A stretch of 42,151 nt of DNA from Brevirhabdus sp. (GTDB lineage Bacteria > Pseudomonadota > Alphaproteobacteria > Rhodobacterales > Rhodobacteraceae): NCBI GenBank assembly GCA_024637315.1, contig JAGXFH010000045.1:1-42151 (forward strand), written 5' to 3'. Shown here one piece after another: positions 38,476-42,151 of the stretch. Numbering within the stretch: position 1 is the stretch's first letter; every line of letters begins with the position of its first letter. The notes under the pieces are model-generated. The model saw nothing but the letters and a program-made list of their open reading frames with translations. It was not told where the DNA came from and did not search any database. A program made the position numbers and the translations under genes.

Positions 38476-39861
38476 ATGGGGCGGGGCAGACAATTAGGAA
38501 CGGCAGGAATTGCAATAGCAACCGCCGTTGCAGGGCTTGGCGCAAATTTTGTTCGCGCCCAGGAAACCGAGCCGTCGCCGTTGCTGACGCTCGATCTGGT
38601 AACAAGCCTGGAAGCAGACAACAACGCCGATCTCGATCCGGTTTCGCCCGGAACGACCGTGACTCTTGCGGAGATTCTGACATTTGGTGTCTTGTCAGAG
38701 ACCCAGACGCAGTCGCTCAGTTTCACGGCATCCGGCGCGTTGGAGGCCATGAACGGACCCGGAGGTGGCGATACATCCTTCGGCTTCGAGGATCCAAGCG
38801 TCCAACTGTCCTATTCCCGCGAAGGCGCGAATGCCGCATTCGGCGTTTCGGCGTTTTACCGGTCGGCGGATGTAAGCGATACGGTCAGCACGGAAGACCT
38901 GATCGCCGAAGACCTGATTGTCGATCGCGGATCGCTAAAGACGTATGGTGCGGATATCGAGTTTCAGTACGGTATCGACAGCCCGATCGAACTTACATTC
39001 AGCGCTGGCACCAGTGTCCGGGAGTATACCGACACGACAGATCCGGACTTGATCGACAGCACCCGCGATGAATTTGGGGTAAGCGCCGACGTTCGGCTGT
39101 CACCGGTGACTGTGGCCACGCTCTCGGCCGACGTGGAAATGCAAGACGAATCCGGTCCTGGCAGCACGGACCGCGACGAGACCCGCTATTCTGCAGCGCT
39201 GTCGCACGAGTTGCGCCGCGGCCTGACCCTTACGGGAGACCTGGGCTTCTCGGATACCGAAATCACAGAATCTGGTGTCCGCAGCAATGAAGACGCCGTT
39301 CTTGCAGGCGTGGGCGCTCGCCAAGAGCTTGTAAATGGGGCCGTAACCGGCGGTATATCGTTCGAGAACCGCTCGGATGACCCGGACCGCTTGTCGCTCA
39401 ACTTTGGCCGCGAAATGGACCTCCCGGACGGAAGTCTTGCTGCTGGCCTGACGCTGGTCAAGTTTGACGGCAGCGATCTGCATGTTTTGGCCAATCTCAG
39501 CTATACCAAGGATCTGCCACGCGGAGAGTTGAACGTTGCCTTGACGCAAACGGTGACGTCGGACAGTGACGATGAAGATGTACTGCTTTCCACACTTGCG
39601 ATCGGCTATGAACAAGCCATCAATTCATACTCCAGCATCAACTTGTCGATGGATGTCAGCCGATCCGAAGACGCATCCGACGGGCCGGTAACCGGCCGGA
39701 CCCGCGCCGATCTGACGGCCTCTTATTCACACGAATTGACCGCAGATTGGGATCTGAACGTTGGCTACAGGCGCCGACAGTTCGACGAAACCGGCGGTGA
39801 CAAGGCCGAATCCGATGCGGTATTCCTCACATTGTCGCGCGGTATTGCATTCGGGTTCTGA
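38476..39861 (+). CDS. Outer-membrane beta-barrel protein of the EPS system
   Basis: The 461-residue protein has a signal peptide (cleavage near VRA-Q, about residue 28) and a long series of alternating polar/hydrophobic strands with a terminal Phe (GIAFGF), the mark of a Bam-inserted beta-barrel. It resembles the outer-membrane proteins of PEP-CTERM/exosortase-linked polysaccharide clusters. It is acidic and rich in Asp, Ser and Thr. ATG 38476 follows the export gene stop by 7 nt with AGGA five nt upstream. It is the last gene of the operon, and mtaB converges 14 bp away. Confidence 0.85.
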   Translation: MGRGRQLGTAGIAIATAVAGLGANFVRAQETEPSPLLTLDLVTSLEADNNADLDPVSPGTTVTLAEILTFGVLSETQTQSLSFTASGALEAMNGPGGGDTSFGFEDPSVQLSYSREGANAAFGVSAFYRSADVSDTVSTEDLIAEDLIVDRGSLKTYGADIEFQYGIDSPIELTFSAGTSVREYTDTTDPDLIDSTRDEFGVSADVRLSPVTVATLSADVEMQDESGPGSTDRDETRYSAALSHELRRGLTLTGDLGFSDTEITESGVRSNEDAVLAGVGARQELVNGAVTGGISFENRSDDPDRLSLNFGREMDLPDGSLAAGLTLVKFDGSDLHVLANLSYTKDLPRGELNVALTQTVTSDSDDEDVLLSTLAIGYEQAINSYSSINLSMDVSRSEDASDGPVTGRTRADLTASYSHELTADWDLNVGYRRRQFDETGGDKAESDAVFLTLSRGIAFGF

Positions 39862-39875
39862 CGAACTGGGGCCGT

Positions 39876-41144
39876 TCAGGCCGCGCGCCCTGACAGCGTT
39901 CGCGCAGTTGCACCAGTGATCGAAATGGGCACGACCTGACCGACCGGCATATCGGTTCGAACCTCGACTTCAGCAAATTGTTCCGTCCGTCCCATCCGTG
40001 GGTTTTCCATAAGCACCCGGTGCGTCGAGCCGACCTGGTTCGCAAGATGCTTGGCGATCTGCACATCACCGATCGCCCGCAACCGCGCCGCCCGCACCTT
40101 GATCTTCTTCCCGTCAATCTGCGGCATTCTTGCGGCAGGCGTACCGGGCCGCGCTGAATAGGGAAAGACATGCAACCAGGTCAAGCCACATTCATCCACA
40201 AGCTTGACCGAATTCTCGAACATCGCATCGGTCTCTGTCGGAAACCCCGCGATGATGTCGGCTCCGAACGTCATATCGGGGCGCAACAGGCGAACTTTGT
40301 CGCAGAACCTCAGAACGTCGTCACGCAGGTGCCGGCGCTTCATCCGCTTCAAAATCATATCGTCCCCGGCCTGCAGCGAAAGATGCAGATGCGGCATCAG
40401 ACGTGGCTCTTCGGCCAGGGCCTGCATGAGAGCCGGGTCAACTTCGATCGAGTCGATCGAGGATATCCTGAGTCGCGCCAGGTCCGGCACCAGTTTCAGG
40501 ATGCGCCGGACCAGATGGCCCAACCGCGGCGTTGCCGGCAGATCGGCCCCCCAACTGGTCAGGTCAACACCGGTCAATACGATCTCGTTATATCCCCGAT
40601 CGACCAGTCGCTTGATCTGATCCACAATGACACCTGCCGGAACTGACCGGGAATTGCCGCGACCATAGGGAATAATGCAGAACGTGCAGCGGTGGTCGCA
40701 GCCGTTCTGGACCTGAACATAGGCCCGGCTGCGGGTTCCGAACCCGTCAATCAGATGGCCCGCCGTTTCCGTGACCGACATGATGTCGTCAACCTGAACG
40801 GCTTCCGTCGCGCCGACATAATCGGGCGCCATTGCGACCCAGGTCGCAGGCTTCATCTTCTCGGAATTGCCGATGACGTGGTCGACTTCGGCCATCGCCG
40901 CGAAGAGCTGGGGCTCGGTCTGTGCAGCACAGCCAGTCACGACAAGCCGCGCATCAGGATGCGCGCGCCGCAACTTTCGGATCTCTTGCCGCGCCTTTCG
41001 TACCGCCTCGGTGGTTACCGCGCAGGTGTTGACGATCACGGCATTCTTGACGCCCGCAGTAGCGCAAAGCTCCTTCATCGCCTCGGTTTCGTAAGAGTTC
41101 AGACGGCAGCCAAGCGTCGCGAAAACTGGTGGTTTCAAACTCAT
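39876..41144 (-). CDS. mtaB: tRNA (t6A37)-C2 methylthiotransferase
   Basis: This radical SAM enzyme adds a methylthio group to t6A at position 37 of ANN-decoding tRNAs, including tRNA-Lys. The 422-residue protein has the N-terminal UPF0004 cluster ligands C13, C41 and C72, the radical-SAM CxxxCxxC at C149, C153 and C156 ([17 protein letters not shown]), and a C-terminal TRAM domain. Its start overlaps the dapF stop as ATGA, so translation is coupled to dapF. The adjacent tRNA-Lys(UUU) is a substrate of this modification in known bacteria; the adjacency may be chance. Confidence 0.93.
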   Translation of the reverse strand: MSLKPPVFATLGCRLNSYETEAMKELCATAGVKNAVIVNTCAVTTEAVRKARQEIRKLRRAHPDARLVVTGCAAQTEPQLFAAMAEVDHVIGNSEKMKPATWVAMAPDYVGATEAVQVDDIMSVTETAGHLIDGFGTRSRAYVQVQNGCDHRCTFCIIPYGRGNSRSVPAGVIVDQIKRLVDRGYNEIVLTGVDLTSWGADLPATPRLGHLVRRILKLVPDLARLRISSIDSIEVDPALMQALAEEPRLMPHLHLSLQAGDDMILKRMKRRHLRDDVLRFCDKVRLLRPDMTFGADIIAGFPTETDAMFENSVKLVDECGLTWLHVFPYSARPGTPAARMPQIDGKKIKVRAARLRAIGDVQIAKHLANQVGSTHRVLMENPRMGRTEQFAEVEVRTDMPVGQVVPISITGATARTLSGRAA

Positions 41145-41980
41145 CCGACGCCCTCAAGAAAGGCCGGAGACAGGGTCGCATCGAAGACATGCGCGGTTGG
41201 TCCGGTCATCCAGACCCCATCTTCGCGCCAGTCCAGATGCAGCCAGCCGCCATCAACCTGCATCCTCACCGATCGGTCGGTGAGACCGCGCAGATGAGTC
41301 GCCACAACTGTCGCGCAAGCGCCCGATCCGCAGGCAAGCGTAATGCCCGTCCCGCGCTCCCAGACTCGCATCCGAACGTCTTGCCGGCCACGCACCTGGG
41401 CGAATTCCACATTGGTTGCGTTCGGGAAAAGCGGATGGTGCTCCATCTCGGCGCCACGTTCGGCAACATCCACCGCCTCGGCATCCTCGACGACAAAGAC
41501 ACAATGCGGATTCCCCATGCCGACGGCGACCGGATCGCCTGGCACTGGCAGGTGTTGCAGGTCGGCGTCATAGGCCAGCGGGACATCCTGCCAGACCAAT
41601 TGCGGAACACCCATGTTGACTGAAACCATGCCATCTTCTGCTCGACGCGCCTGCAGGGTTCCCCGCAACGTACGGATCGCGATTTCATCCTTGCCGGTTT
41701 CAGACAGTATCAGCTCGGCAACACAGCGTGTCGCATTACCGCAAGCGCCCGCAACCGAGCCATCGGCATTCCAGAAATCAAGGTCGATATCAGCATTATC
41801 GCTGCTGCGGATCTCGGCCAGTTGGTCAAAACCGACGCCTCGGTTTCGATCACCAAGAGCCCGCGCCAGCGCTGCATTGGTCACGGCTTCCTGTCCTCGC
41901 GAGTCGATGATCACGAAGTCATTGCCCAGCCCATGCATTTTCATGATGGCGAGCCCGTCTGTGGCCAGCACTGTCCGCAT
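41141..41980 (-). CDS. dapF: Diaminopimelate epimerase
   Basis: DapF converts LL- to meso-diaminopimelate for lysine and peptidoglycan synthesis, without cofactor. The 279-residue protein has the [14 protein letters not shown] block and the two catalytic cysteines, C80 in GACGNATR and C217 in ACGSGACA. The ATG at 41980 gives a short leader before the conserved block; an internal ATG at 41944 also begins it, and neither has a strong ribosome binding site. It forms an operon with mtaB (4-bp overlap). The promoter must lie in the ~50 bp before it, next to the divergent tRNA promoter. Confidence 0.95.
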   Translation of the reverse strand: MRTVLATDGLAIMKMHGLGNDFVIIDSRGQEAVTNAALARALGDRNRGVGFDQLAEIRSSDNADIDLDFWNADGSVAGACGNATRCVAELILSETGKDEIAIRTLRGTLQARRAEDGMVSVNMGVPQLVWQDVPLAYDADLQHLPVPGDPVAVGMGNPHCVFVVEDAEAVDVAERGAEMEHHPLFPNATNVEFAQVRGRQDVRMRVWERGTGITLACGSGACATVVATHLRGLTDRSVRMQVDGGWLHLDWREDGVWMTGPTAHVFDATLSPAFLEGVG

Positions 41981-42034
41981 GACGGGCGATATAACCCGTG
42001 CCGGACGGATTTGAAAGAACAGACAGTTTTTTGC

Positions 42035-42063
42035 TTGACGCTATTTGGGGACGCGGGTAGGCA
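42035..42063 (+). promoter_or_regulatory. tRNA-Lys promoter
   Basis: TTGACG (42035-42040) and TAGGCA (42058-42063) are separated by 17 nt, 12 nt before the tRNA 5' end. The strong -35 and the spacing fit a stable-RNA promoter. Confidence 0.6.
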
Positions 42064-42075
42064 GACGCCTCGTGT

Positions 42076-42151
42076 GGGCCCGTAGCTCAGTTGGTAGAGC
42101 AACTGACTTTTAATCAGTGGGTCACAGGTTCGAATCCTGTCGGGCTCACCA
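42076..42151 (+). tRNA. tRNA-Lys (anticodon UUU)
   Basis: The 76-nt gene is complete and ends at the last base of the window. The acceptor stem GGGCCCG pairs with CGGGCTC (one G-T pair), the anticodon stem ACTGA/TCAGT encloses CTTTTAA with anticodon TTT at 42109-42111, the T-arm has GGTTCGAATCC, and the 3' CCA is encoded. It reads AAA and AAG lysine codons. Confidence 0.97.

Overview
The window looks like a chromosomal segment from an alphaproteobacterium of the Rhodobacteraceae (Roseobacter/Paracoccus-like). The evidence is the high GC content, the serC leader RNA upstream of serC-serA, the gene string ubiB-ubiE, mutM, enoyl-CoA hydratase, rpsT, dnaA, dnaN, recF, gyrB, and the sequence style of the flagellar and exopolysaccharide genes. 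This placement is inferred from gene content; no database was searched. Apart from one motB remnant, no insertion sequence, prophage, CRISPR array or rRNA was seen.

Layout. Positions 1-3519 carry serC and serA (serine synthesis) behind a leader whose last stem covers the serC ribosome binding site, then a small secreted protein of unknown function. Positions 3754-11200 form a minus-strand block read in the order LysR regulator, aldehyde dehydrogenase, M19 dipeptidase-like protein, BCCT transporter, an unrecognised 566-residue protein, and a DUF3726-like protein. A divergent glycerate 2-kinase (11346-12623) shares the regulator's control region. This block looks like an uncharacterised uptake and breakdown pathway for a zwitterionic solute, and it is the best candidate here for an undescribed system. 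The dipeptidase-like protein has lost recognisable metal ligands.

Positions 12665-21135 are replication and housekeeping genes on the minus strand: gyrB, a LysE exporter, a VOC protein, recF, dnaN, dnaA, rpsT. Good promoters are visible for gyrB and rpsT, a terminator follows rpsT, and a perfect 11-bp inverted repeat lies over a possible dnaN promoter. Positions 21233-26168 carry an enoyl-CoA hydratase, mutM, ubiE-ubiB (ubiquinone synthesis) and a phosphotransferase.

Positions 26232-29640 are a flagellar fragment: flgD and fliK on the minus strand, a rod-binding (FlgJ-type) protein and a FlgN-like chaperone on the plus strand, and a truncated motB that keeps only its first ~29 codons. The break in motB marks a deletion or rearrangement breakpoint in the flagellar locus. 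A rhomboid protease follows.

Positions 30626-39861 are an exopolysaccharide assembly and export module of the type often linked to exosortases. A TPR lipoprotein and a priming sugar transferase lie on the minus strand; an ExeA-like ATPase, a Wzz-like chain-length protein, a separate tyrosine kinase, a Wza-like export protein and an outer-membrane beta-barrel protein lie on the plus strand. No exosortase, flippase, polymerase or further glycosyltransferase is in view. The window ends with mtaB and dapF (minus strand, 4-bp overlap) and a complete tRNA-Lys(UUU) with its own promoter.
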